Assembly: GCF_037975245.1 (NCBI RefSeq)
Contig: NC_092570.1
Span: forward strand, 12,749,001-12,813,000
Direction: 5' to 3'
Origin: Apostichopus japonicus
Taxonomy: Eukaryota > Echinodermata > Holothuroidea > Aspidochirotida > Stichopodidae
DNA: 64,000 bases
Positions within the stretch are counted from its first letter, which is position 1. Each line of letters starts with the position of its first letter. Made by a program: the position numbers and the translations under genes. Positions 22,771-32,900 of this stretch are shown piece after piece. The notes beneath the pieces were generated by a model. It was not told where the DNA came from and searched no databases. It worked only from the letters and a program-made list of their open reading frames with translations.

Positions 22771-24034
22771 AATAGGGAATGTTTCGTTGCTTTTGATGTT
22801 CACGTATAACTCTATGGTAGTTTAAGTTATACTACTGTAATGCCATGTTATATGTGTTACATTGTCGAAGCATCTGACATGTCTAGGAAGTTCCACTTGT
22901 AATGCGTTATGTGTTATAGTGTGGAGGAAGGCCTTTACAGTCCAAGTTCTACGAGTGTGCCGCTGTTCGTATTGTGACGAGCCAATTAAAGCACCATGCT
23001 GAGTTCAAAATTTCCCCATCTCAAAGATTGTCATAACCGATGGTTAAAAGTTTTGGAATTGCTGTTACTTTTAAAAGAGTGCAGGTGGCGTTTACAATTT
23101 CGAATCGTGGCTAACGAGTCATGGATCTTTTTTGACAAAAACGAAAAATCTCTAACATATCGTACAGTTGGTCAAGTATGAGCTTTGATCTGCTGAAATG
23201 CTATGGAAGGCAGCCAGCTATACTTTGAAGGAGCTAGTTTACGTTGTTTGTTTACTACAATGGTGGAGAAGCCGGGAGAAACAGAAGGCACGTACCCTCA
23301 CCCCAAAGATTGGTAAAAACGTCCATTTTCAATATACATAAGAAGTTACCCTTTTCTTACTGAAACTAATACCCTTTTTCCAATTAAATTCTTCTCTTTC
23401 TGTTTATGTAACTTAGTAGCCTTATTGTTGAAATATTAAAACAAAATGCACCTAAAATGTTTCCTTATGTTGGGAAATTAAAATAATATGATTAAAATAT
23501 GACCCGCCCCTCTTTTTCTTAAAGAAAATTCAAATACTGGAAACTTCTCGCACAAAGGGTCCATGGTGGTTGACTGTATGGAAAGAACGTACATATATAG
23601 CAATGATTCTACTTTCTATGTAGGTAAATACGCATAGCCGTGTGTACGCCAAGAATTACAGTGGAATGTTTTTCAATCGAATGACACCAAGTGCTTATTT
23701 CCGTCTTCAGATCATTACAATAATCGCAGTTCCATCCGGTTCCTTATATGAAAATTAGGTTACATCAGATGCATTCTCTTCATATCTCTCATAACGTTAA
23801 AGGGTTCTTAAAAGGTTCAATTTTCATGTAATATTGTCAGAGCAAAACAACATAACCAATACTATTTTTGTGCTCAAAGTTTTTTCCCTCGTAGATGGAA
23901 GACTTATGCCACACAACCAGCTATATAATTGCATATGCAAGGTTGTCATAAGAAATCATCGTTTACGGCAATTTAAAGTAGAAGAAAAACCGAGACATCA
24001 TCATAGCTCTATGTCATGATGCGCTATTAATAGA
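22771..24034. other. noncoding interval
   Basis: No supported gene. A 61-residue frame at 22996-23181 contains NESWIFFDKNEKS, faintly like the catalytic-Asp region of mariner transposases, but the Asp is replaced and no other motif is present, so I do not call it. Confidence 0.35.
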
Positions 24035-24357
24035 GATACTTGTGATATAATAATAATGTTCGATTTATATAGCGCTTTATACCAGCGATAGGTCTCAAAG
24101 CGCTTTACAGACGTTATATTACCCCTGGTCGATGATAACCTGTCCCAGAGACAATCCCTCCAGTCGGCAGCAGTTATATACTGCGCCCAATGACAAGTTA
24201 CCTCACAGGTACCCATTTAACCCCTGGGGTGGAGAGAGGCAAGTGAGATAAAGCATCTTGTTCAAGGACACAACGTCATGAACTATAGGCAGGGATCGAA
24301 CCAGCAATCCTTGGATCACGAGTCCGACGCCTTAGCCACTTGGCCCCCACGCTCTCA
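24035..24357 (-). mobile_element. tRNA-derived SINE (family 2) with TAATAATAA tail
   Basis: On the minus strand the head reads GCCAAGTGGCTAAGGCGTC (A-box region) and GCTGGTTCGATCCCTGCC (B box). The body contains AAGCGCTTTGAGACC, and the element ends in TATATAAATCG followed by an ATTATTATTA tail near 24040. This is typical tRNA-SINE architecture in marine invertebrates. No target duplication was defined. Confidence 0.75.
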
Positions 24358-25511
24358 CATAATGTAAGTTCCCCAAACAGATATTAAACATATACTTAGT
24401 CTTATTTCATTTTTAATGTTTCTCCATATGACAGCAGACCATGACATCATCCATCCACATCATGATGCTTGCAATTTATTTTTACTAATCAATATCTCCT
24501 AATATATTAGAGATGAACTTTGCAACTGTAGAATCTGAAGCTCCAACAAGACCTTACTGGCAGGCTATCACTGTGATCACACTAGTTATTTTTTGCCATG
24601 TCAGTAAACATTGAACTTCGATATAGGTTCACCACCGCAAGACCAGGGCCAAATATGTAATCTGATCGCCTTTTGAGCTATTCATTTTTACTTACTATAA
24701 GAATAATTTGTGAAATATCTTTATCCTATACTTTCAATGTCCCTCCATAACCCCTATACACACAATTGACCCTGGTCAACTACACTACTTTACAATACAT
24801 AATGTAACTAACATGATGAACGATGTGCTATCGTTTGTATCATCGGCACATATAAACATCTGGACCGATTACGTCGATTGGGATACGCACCCCCCCCCCC
24901 AACGGACAAACAATACAAAATATACCAACCACAGGGTCATGTGACTTATTGCCCAGTTATCCTACTCGTTGAGTGTGGAGAATATTCACGACGCATGTTA
25001 TGTATATAGCGCGTATAGGTACATTTGTCAAGGTTTACCGCACTTTTTTCAATTCCGAAGTTGCTATTTTCTTTTAAACAATCAACCTGTAAATAGAACG
25101 CATGTATAGCATATCAGGACTTTATACACAGTACATAGACATACCCATCAGACGACAGGATTCGCTGTTCCTTTGCAACACCAGTCGTCTCAGTGCCCGT
25201 ATGTGAATGCGCAACAAGACTGTGTTTAACATGGTGCCAGTGACAGCAATACGCTATCTATAAAACTGACTGTAAATACTCGAATAGTAGCTGGCGTCCA
25301 TGTATTAAGCCCTTTCTGAGACACAGAAAGTACATCTCAACTTCAGTCTCATGTAAACCTAAGCAATTGCTCTAAAATTTACCGAAAAAATGCTCGTTAT
25401 TAATTGGGGTTGTGTTCTCTACGAAATTCTTATCACTTCGAAATGACTTAAATGCACAAAATTAATTTTGATATGTTGCAGACCGTTAGACACCATTGCT
25501 ATCAGTCCAGT

Positions 25512-25542
25512 CATGGAGCTATAAACAGTTTATAGCTCCATG
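25512..25542. repeat. perfect 14-bp hairpin
   Basis: CATGGAGCTATAAA (25512-25525) and TTTATAGCTCCATG (25529-25542) are exact inverses around a 3-base loop, flanked by GTCCAG on both sides. Confidence 0.9.
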
Positions 25543-25874
25543 GTCCAGTGTGCATTCTATGCCACTTTTAATTGATGAGAAATGACCCTGTAAGGAGCTA
25601 AGGTTAATTAATTCAATTGGCTGGCCTACTTAGTCCAACCAGGAAGCTGCTACCAGGCTAAGTAGCAGCCCCCCTGGTCCAACACACACTCAGCCAATTA
25701 GATCAGTTCCTCAGATGCAACGCAAACCTTTATGGGAAAACATAATACTTTTATCGCCTCAAATGACATGTTTACACTATCAAGGACAAATTGTGTTCAA
25801 TGTTCTCCAATGTGTTCTGTTGTTAAAATGAAGTTAAGGGAATATATTTTGGATGATAGTAGTAAGTTGAGTCT

Positions 25875-26045
25875 CGTCTATCCGACATGCTCAGTGATTA
25901 ACCTCCGCCACGTATCACGATCTTGCGCAAGGTTTATTGCTTCCTCGAAATTGTTAATATTAACGTCTTTAAATTGCGACTTTAGGCCTTCCTACTGGTT
26001 TAGCAGTATGTCTCGTGCTTCTCTTGAAGCAACCTTTGCTGGATG
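25875..26045 (-). pseudogene. LINE reverse-transcriptase C-terminal relic
   Basis: Minus-strand translation contains NLAQDRDTWRRLI, the AxDRxxWR signature common at the C-terminus of LINE polyproteins. An in-frame stop lies upstream and no RT catalytic motif remains. The opposite-strand 104-residue open frame (25732-26046) overlapping it is not taken as a gene. Confidence 0.5.
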
Positions 26046-26619
26046 ATGAGTTATATTAATAATAAAACAAAACAATGGATCAACATTAACGTTTAGACCG
26101 CTGCACTGTGGAGTCGATTTCATCATCAATTTATCCTTAAAGGATCATTCCAGACATTTAGCATTATCTAAAGGTGAATAAACGGAAAAGATGTAAAAAC
26201 GATACCAACACTAAAATCTTTGTTTTTCCTGGACTATGACATATCAATCTGGTAGTACCGGAAGCACATCACGTGACCCTCCGTGCATGTTTTTTTTTCC
26301 TATGGTAGCAAGATTTTCAGATATATGTATATTTCGATGTAAATGAAGAGCACATGAAATACAAAATAAATGGCGCATGTACGCCAAACGCCATGGTCAA
26401 CCAGGAGCACGGAAGATGGACTCTAGATCAGTGATCGGAACTTATATTATGCCTTGGTGTATTCCGAACGACAACTTTCTGTATTTCAATGTTCATCAAC
26501 GACTTAAAAACAAGCATCCTTCATCAACAGTACATTTAAGTTTTCAACATAAGGGCACCCTTTGCAAACAACTTAGGGGCACTTTTTATTTAAAAAACTG
26601 CAACCTTCTAAACTTTGTC

Positions 26620-26656
26620 TTGAAGCTGCTAAAAGAGGTACTGGGTTTTTGGTATG
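26620..26656 (+). pseudogene. LINE relic, part upstream of the hAT insertion
   Basis: The frame reading VFGMIK up to 26664 continues after the inserted element with RNFSFL, matching the usual (G)MIKRNF-type segment near the C-terminus of many LINE reverse transcriptases. Start of the relic is unclear. Confidence 0.5.
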
Positions 26657-27264
26657 ATCAAGAGCAGTGGCGTAGCTAGGATTTTTTGAGTGGGGGGGCC
26701 ATGGGGGGGCTGTTCTTTCTTGTGGGGGGGCCGGGGGTTACTATCTAAGCGGAGCGCCACCTTGGTTGGCGCGGAGCGTACAGAGAAAATTTGAGATTTC
26801 AGCACCCCCCAGATCGCAGGAGATGGCACCTGTGAGGCAAAATAGCAACCAAAAAGATGTGCAACTTTGGTGACAGAAATGCAAAAAAATTTTTTTCTCT
26901 TTCATGCTGACTGGCCTTGCCAACTCAGCCAGACTTTTAACTTGAGGGAAGTTGGCATCATTTGTCGTTTCAAGGTGTCAAGGCCTTTCTCCCAACTCAA
27001 ACCCCTGTGGGCTACCGGTAGGTTTGCAGGATATGCCCACATGTGGACTTAAATAGCATTAGAGGAAGGGGATGGAAGACTAACACGCATCGATGTTTCG
27101 GTAATGGTCCACATTGGTGGCTCGGTGCTAGTTAGGCCATTTATTGGGTTTCTTGAGGCAGCTGTCATCAGAATCTGGGTTTTGTGCCAATCGATGACCG
27201 ATAACATGTATTGGTATGTAAATTTCTTCTTCATATATCTAGCAACACTCTAAAAACAAGTGAG

Positions 27265-27415
27265 TGGATTTCATTCCATTGGAGTGATCACTCGGCGCAC
27301 TTCAAATTAAGAGTGAAATTTAACTCTATTGGAGTTAACCCTCACTCCTAATATGAGTGAATATAACTCTATTAGGAGTTAAGATTTACTCCAATGGAGT
27401 GGAAATTAACTCTTA
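27265..27415. repeat. cluster of ACTC/GAGT palindromes
   Basis: Consecutive short inverted repeats include GGAGTGATCACTC, AACTCTATTGGAGTT, CACTCCTAATATGAGTG, TAACTCTATTAGGAGTTA and ACTCCAATGGAGT. They lie inside the hAT-like element at 26665. Confidence 0.75.
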
Positions 27416-27749
27416 TACCGGAATGTGCTCAGTGATCAGTGTCTGACTGGTCCAGCCGCGCCTGAACGTAAGACTATCTAAGCGGAGCGCCATCATCGGT
27501 TGGCGCGGAGCGTACAAGAAAATTTTTGGCTTTACAAACCCCCCAGATGGCCGGAAACGGCACTTCCCGAGTATTCTAAGCTGCATGTACCTAGCCTGAA
27601 AATATGGATCTCATGTCTGCAATTTCTCAATTGATGAGAAAAAAACAATCTATGAAATATGGTATTACATATCAGATGAGTTGAGATGATACAAAAATCA
27701 TAATGCCTTTAGCCCCCATTCCCTCCCGTTCCGTCACCACTGTTTGATG

Positions 27750-28131
27750 CAGGGCCGGATCCAGGATTCTGGAAGGGTGAGGGGTTTGCTCTTGAAAAAT
27801 TCGTTAGCGCATCCTAGCAGCCTACCGCTCTGTAACCTCACCGTCCAAAAAAATTCGAACACCACCTCAATTTTGAAACTTTTCGGTCTGAAAATTGAGA
27901 TTGTTAGGCATTTTTGGCACGAGTAGCACGCGTGCACACTATTCATTTGACAGAAAAGACACACCTGGCTGACTTGTAAGGATAACCGCTTTTCTGACGT
28001 CCTACATGTTTAAAATTGGCGTTTAATTTAATTTTTTCTCTCTTTTTTTCTCTCTCTTTTTTTTTTCTCTTTTTTTTTGGCCAAGAGCAGGGGGGGTCCG
28101 GACCCCCTGGACCCCCCTGGATCCGCGCCTG
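27750..28131. mobile_element. possible nested short hAT-like element
   Basis: Left CAGGGCCGGATCCAGG and right (reverse complement) CAGGCGCGGATCCAGG form matching termini 382 bp apart. The flanking octamers (GTTTGATG, CATATATT) do not match, so this may be two unrelated ends rather than one element. Confidence 0.4.
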
Positions 28132-28587
28132 CATATATTTATTTGACTCGAGGCAATATATGAATACCTGATACCTCGGCTCAGTACAAACGGAGCCAAT
28201 CTTTTGATAGATTGTTGCGCTAGGTGGAAGCACTGAACATATTTTCAGCAGATATCGATATCGCGCAGCACAACAAGGTTCGTGGTGTATGGTCGCAATC
28301 GTCGCATCGACCATTGCCATGCCATGCTGTGTGACCATTCTCATGATTACTACAGATATTGTATTATTCTTATTCTGCCAGATGCAGACGAGAAAATTGT
28401 GTAACTCTATTTCCCAAATTATTGAACAAAAAATATTAGTGAATCGCACTTTTTTTTATTTTTTTTAAATTTTTTTAAATTTTTTTTTACGCCGTTCCCA
28501 GTGGGGGGGCCAGTGGGGGGGCCAGCCGATTTCATGGGGGGGCCTCGGCCCCCCAGGCCCCCCCGTAGCTACGCCACTGATCAAGAG

Positions 28588-29171
28588 GAACTTCAGTTTT
28601 CTGATAGAGGACATCGTAGTTAGGCTTTATAAGCAGTTGGTTAGGCTTCATCTGGAGTATGCAGGCTTGGAACCCATATTTTGCTAAGGATAAGAAAGTA
28701 CTTGAAAAGGTCCAGAGGGGGGCTACTAGGATGATTAGTTCCTTAAAGAGTGTTCCTTATATAATAGGCGGTTACAACTGTTGAATCTCACCGCACTGGA
28801 GCTTAGGAGGTTACGTGGGGACTTGATCAAGGTTTTCAAGATTGTGTATGATTTCGACAATTTATCCTTTACCGAAGTTTTCATGTTTGCTAACAGTAGT
28901 TGTACCAGAGGTTATCCAAAAGTCACATAGTAGGATTAATATTCGGCATAACTTTTTTTCTATTAGGGTTGTAAATGAGTGGAATGATTTGCCTGAGAAA
29001 GTTGTACTTGCTAGTAGTGTCAATGGGTTTAAGAATGCTTTGGACAGGCACTTTAAACATTGTTATCGGGTCTGAGTGTTTGTGTCTTCAGTTTTTTCTC
29101 TCTCTATAGGGTCCTTGATGGGGACTTAAGTGTCCCTCCTGATCCTTTTTTTCTACTAAACTAAACTAAAA
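28588..29171 (+). pseudogene. LINE reverse-transcriptase C-terminal relic with (ACTAA)n tail
   Basis: Broken frames keep the classic C-terminal signatures: LYKQLVRLHLEYA near 28625, KVQRGATRMI near 28710, and VVNEWNDLP with SSVNGFKNALDRHF at about 28965-29060. Stops and frameshifts separate them. The 3' end is a short ACTAAACTAAACTAAA repeat, a typical LINE tail. CR1/jockey-like by eye. Confidence 0.8.
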
Positions 29172-29309
29172 CGATATTTTTGTTCTAATTCATGAAATGC
29201 GGATGCGGGTTATATAAACGGGAATGGGAGGGGGAGTGGCACGTGCGCCTCCTCCTGCTCCCTGGTGGTTAAGAAGAAGCTTGTATTCAAATGAGCAGCT
29301 TTCTTATGT

Positions 29310-29639
29310 TTACAACAGCTTCGCCGAATAGTTCTCTTCCTCATTTGCATGATACTGTTTGCATGATACTGAAAACTTCAGGCTGTGGAAGATGGATGCT
29401 CTCTGAGACGACTTGTATGGTGAATCAACCCGCATTTCGATAACGTCGGAAACAAGTCCTCTGATATGACGTAACAGATTGACTCCTCCAATTTGATTCA
29501 TTCGCGAATCTAATTTCGATTTCCTTTTTTTTTCTAGATGAGTATCATTTAATCTACTGAAAATTAAAATCATACATAAATCAAAAAATATAAATGTAGC
29601 TAAAAGATGAATACATAGCACTGTTCTTATGTGTTGCAT
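29310..29639 (-). CDS. possible small hypothetical protein, divergent to ACADVL
   Basis: A 109-residue frame with its ATG 330 bp from the ACADVL start and pointing away from it. The N-terminal 30 residues are hydrophobic (signal- or anchor-like); the remainder is hydrophilic with NLLRHIRGLVSDVIEM. I recognise no family. A 14-bp repeat (CAGTATCATGCAAA, twice) sits near its end. It could equally be a chance frame, or one exon of a split gene. Confidence 0.2.
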   Translation of the reverse strand: MQHIRTVLCIHLLATFIFFDLCMILIFSRLNDTHLEKKRKSKLDSRMNQIGGVNLLRHIRGLVSDVIEMRVDSPYKSSQRASIFHSLKFSVSCKQYHANEEENYSAKLL

Positions 29640-29969
29640 TGAGCTTATTTAAAAAATACTTTCTTATAAGTCGACACCATGTTAAAAGAGGTAGGTGAAA
29701 AGATTACTCACATTTTCCGCTGTTCTGTGACGTTATGCAAAACGAGTGTTTTCGTTTGTATGACATAACGTTTAGAGTGTATAGTAAACACGTACTATTT
29801 AATATATGAGCACAGCGTAGATAAGGCCTAGCCTACTTGTCAATATCACTTTCTCACTTGTCTCTGCCTTTCTTTTCATCAAGAGTAACGAACGTCGAAC
29901 ATCAGCAATAGAAACGATCATAAGAAAAAATAAGTATCTTGATCCCGTAGTATTTTCTGTTCCAGAACC

Positions 29970-32900
29970 ATGTTTTCCAGTAAACTGATCAGCGCAGCTC
30001 AATCTCAAGTCGGACAACATGCACGACGTTCCGTCATAAGGTATGTCTACGGTATCGTATACGAATGTTATGTAAGTCTACAGTAATCGTTCAATAATAA
30101 TAATAATATTGAATTGAATCATTTGGCTACTTGGTTTCAAAATAATACCTTAGATAAGACTGTTGCAGCCTAGTTTACTAAATTCGTGGATTATTAATGG
30201 TAGCATTAACAGCACAGACATTCGCCAAGCAGTGGAATACAAATCGTAGCCACCGATTCATGAACTTAAAATTATAGGGCTAAGCTAGGCCTGAGTGGAC
30301 TAGCTGGCTTGCTGATTCACTGGGCATTTTTCCCCTGGCAGTCTTCTGGCTGTGAAACTAAAATCAGTAGATATAGTTTATGAAACTAGATGGTTAGTAT
30401 CTTTTTGTAGCCCTGGCATTACCCAATGCTTTTTTAGAGGTCAAAATGTCACCAAGCAGTGGAATACAAATCGTAGCCACTGATTCATGAACGTTAGGCC
30501 GATGGACCCATATGCCTAGGTGGACTAGCCTACGATAACCTAGGCATACAATAGCCTACATGCTGTATGCCCGATCAATGACAAGGACACTCAGTCTAAT
30601 CATGTGTTATCAGTCTAAAATGTTCAAGCTGGAGTCTCCTTGTGAACTACAGTAAGGCAGCAAGGTTTCCTGCTCTTTGCAAAAATTGTTTTCTTCAATA
30701 CTGTACTGTACTACTACTAGTAAAGTAGTAAGAATAAATGAATCATATACCTGTATAACCAAAATTGCAAGCCTAAGTAGAACAGAAAGTATTGGAGCAA
30801 TTGAATTAACTGGCTTTCAATCAATTGATAACACACACTTAACTATTGACTGGCCCTGTGTAGGAACATATGTATGTGAGAAAAGAATTCCAACGCAAAT
30901 TTTTGCTGATCTTCCAAGACGATCACTTTATTCCTGGACAGCCAGATTTTCCATGGAGCAAATATAGAATACCCCACCAAGCAAAAACAGACCCTCACAT
31001 CGAGTTGCTAATGTCAAGTTATCCAAAATCTTTTGGAAACATTTCCAAGGCCAAAGGTTGGTCAGGTAGTGGCTACATCGGATACTTCGTCAAACACTCT
31101 TGCAGTATTATAAAGACCCCAGTAGTTTCTTCCACCAGTTCAATTTTGAAAATATTTCCAAGTCCAAAAGTCTCCCTGGGAGTGGCTACACCAGCTCAGT
31201 CAGTTATGTCAAGAAGAAGTTGTTAATCTTCATGTACTGTGTGGGCATTGTGTGTACATGTGACAATGTAGTCGGCTACACCATGGATTTACATGTTGGC
31301 AGGGTATTCTATGGTAGCACCTTTCCCATGCCCATCCAAGCTTCCAAGAAGTCATTATGGTTTGCGATGATTTTATTAGCGAATAGATCATCAAGCTGTC
31401 TGAAAATATAACTGTACTCTGTACTCACTGCACACATAACTTTAGCCACAGCTTTGATCAATGTTAACAAATTTTAGGTTAATTTGTACTCTGTAAAGAC
31501 TGATCACAATCCTTAAAGATGGGACATTTTGTCATATTTTCAACACAAAATTTGTATTGATAGCCATCAGTAGCTTTTGCCATATCTGACGTACATACAA
31601 CAGTAATTTGTTAGAGGTTTTAACCGCAGTGGTCACAAGCTTTGGAAAATGTTGATAGGCTATTAGGCACCCAATAGGGCAGAACTGTTAACTTTTGTTT
31701 CTAGAAAAAGTGTGACAAAAAGCCCCAAAATTGTTGGCTTATAATAACAGCTCTAGTCGGGTACACTCAGCATGTAGCATTCTCTCTACAGATAGGACTG
31801 TAACAGTGTGCAGCAGTTCATGAAAGTAACTAATAAAGTCTACACTCTACAGTACTAAGATTCAACAATGTTTACAACCAATCGCAGGGGAAGGAGTTTT
31901 GCATGAGACCCAACAAGCACTGCCTGTTCTAAACAGAATTTAAGCAATCATTAAGTGTTGGCTCATCAGTCATGCAGTTGTAAGGTTTGTAAGACCATGG
32001 AGGTCTGTTTTTACCTCCATGGTAAGACTAGGTCACAGCAGTATCGGTTAAGGTGGAAACATCCAGTCGGAGGGGACGCAGCCGGCTTTTCACAAATGTA
32101 CATGTCTCAGCCATCCATATCGACAATATAAATCAGATTAATCCCCTACAACTTGTTTCATGCCTTTGTCAAGGTGCTTTTCACATTTTTAGATTATTAC
32201 GTGAGGCGTAGAGGATTGCTTTGTCACATATTGAAAAGTTATTTTACTGATAGACTATTTGCTTAGTGTATATTGGGTCTTACAGTCGGTACTATGACAG
32301 GTGAAAGGTTGTCCTGTACTGTAAAATGCATTGTCATGTACAGCACAGTACAGTATGTACACTGTCTGTAAGCATCATTAATTTCTGAAACCACTCATGT
32401 TGACATTGCTTCGAGAGTCCAACGATTGGGATTTTGCCAATGATTCACTTATTTCTGTTTGGAATGCACTTTATGTAGATATGATTCATGGTGATAGTTC
32501 TGTACCATACTACAAACTGTGGTTACCTAGTAGCCTACAGAGGAATCAAGGCTTGAGAACTTTGACCAACTGCTTATGCATATATTGTATATGGTTTAGT
32601 GGCACTATTCGTGCTCATTTGCATGCAATTTTGGATGCCTTGCTTCTGTACCTGTGTACAGCGCATTATTTGTTTCGGTAAGGTAATTATAGATAAGTCC
32701 TGCTAACTAGTAACTTGGAAATTTATGTACTTCCAAAAAATGTTGGCAAGATTTTAAATTATCACAGTACTTAAAAACTACAAGTATATATAACAAGAAT
32801 TCTCAGTTGATTGCAAGATATCATACATGTAAATGATGACACTAGAATTATTAACTAAAAATAAATCATCACTTTCTTACTGTTGATAACCATCACATGA

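Larger units (their letters stand above)
26665..28579. mobile_element. hAT-like element, 1915 bp, perfect 8-bp target duplication
   Basis: Left end CAGTGGCGTAGCTAGG and right end (reverse complement) CAGTGGCGTAGCTACG. Flanking duplications ATCAAGAG at 26657-26664 and 28580-28587 are identical. It carries two copies of the family core (ACTATCTAAGCGGAGCGCC; near 26739 and 27474), a cluster of ACTC/GAGT palindromes (27265-27415) and further terminus-like sequences at 27741, 27750 and 28131. No transposase frame was recognised, so it is a non-autonomous composite. It interrupts a LINE relic. Confidence 0.85.

Noticed and set aside
22996-23181. Mariner-like transposase relic
   Set aside because: Only a loose resemblance (NESWIFFDKN) without the catalytic Asp or other motifs.
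27750-28131. Complete nested hAT-like element
   Set aside because: Ends match each other but flanking octamers do not, so it is listed only as possible.
27943-28449. 168-residue minus-strand protein
   Set aside because: Lies across nested repeats and a poly-pyrimidine tract inside the hAT-like element; no domain recognised and no transposase motif.
28842-29075. 77-residue protein as an independent gene
   Set aside because: It is the C-terminal remnant of a LINE reverse transcriptase, with broken frames upstream and a LINE-type tail downstream.
30870-31411. Coding exons within ACADVL intron 1
   Set aside because: Overlapping 96- to 118-residue frames contain an internal imperfect DNA duplication but no known domain, and exon 1 to exon 2 joins in frame without them.
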